Positions 63,979 to 64,000 of a stretch of 64,000 nucleotides of DNA are shown piece after piece. Position 1 is the stretch's first letter. Each line of letters begins with the position of its first letter. The notes beneath the pieces were generated by a model. That model did no database searches and had not been told where the DNA came from. It was given only the letters and a program-made list of their open reading frames with translations. The DNA is taken from NCBI RefSeq assembly GCF_012932565.1, contig NZ_JABBYJ010000002.1, forward strand, positions 124,001 to 188,000, read 5' to 3'. This DNA is from Sneathiella limimaris (GTDB lineage Bacteria > Pseudomonadota > Alphaproteobacteria > Sneathiellales > Sneathiellaceae). The translations under genes were made by a program, and so were the position numbers.

Positions 63979-64000
63979 TTCAAACTCCTTTCACTTGTTC

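Overview
The window looks like a chromosomal segment of a marine-type alphaproteobacterium of moderate to low GC. The assignment rests on gene content: a phoR-pstSCAB-phoU-phoB locus, a Caulobacter-type cpa/tad pilus locus, a PleC/DivJ-like sensor kinase, an ArsR-methyltransferase fusion upstream of metF and metH, and a VPLPA-CTERM protein. The genus cannot be named from sequence alone. I see no rRNA, tRNA, CRISPR array, insertion sequence or phage gene.

Layout. 1-9082: the end of a DMT-family permease, then an alcohol/aldehyde dehydrogenase pair divergent from a DeoR regulator, then a glutamine synthetase-like ligase, MocR regulator, TauD-type dioxygenase and class I amidotransferase on one strand. 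These last genes suggest catabolism of an amine through gamma-glutamyl intermediates. 9239-17324: a CHASE4 sensor kinase, a TetR regulator, a MaoC hydratase plus short-chain dehydrogenase pair, a hydrolase, a D-2-hydroxyacid dehydrogenase and a sulfatase. 17347-21014: a translationally coupled pqiA-pqiA-pqiB-pqiC envelope lipid-transport operon. 21226-24931: cysD and cysNC for sulfate activation, convergent with rmlA. 25075-33427: a class III nucleotide cyclase, an ornithine cyclodeaminase-family enzyme, a secreted YHS protein, and the methionine operon (ArsR-methyltransferase, metF, metH).

33690-43468: mlaA and mlaC, then the complete phosphate-starvation locus on the minus strand with a good Pho box over the phoR stop codon and an attenuator-like hairpin between pstS and pstC, then a sirtuin. 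43598-60330: the Flp/Tad pilus region. It holds a TPR-SPOR lipoprotein (TadD-like), an Hpt protein, tadC, tadB, cpaF, cpaE, cpaD, cpaC, cpaB, cpaA, two Flp pilins, a vWA TadG, and two TadE-type pseudopilins. An ArsR gene and a decayed SRPBCC/AHSA1 gene interrupt it. 60439-63978: metG, the VPLPA-CTERM protein and an NAD-dependent epimerase-like protein.

The features most worth following up are: CpaF, whose N-terminal helical domain appears twice around an acidic Pro-rich linker; TadD fused to a SPOR domain; a strong UUCG-loop terminator between the two pilin genes; the pst operon Pho box and hairpin; a near-perfect palindrome at the start of the methionine operon; an inverted repeat that includes the TetR start codon; and the SRPBCC pseudogene, whose lesions can be read base by base.
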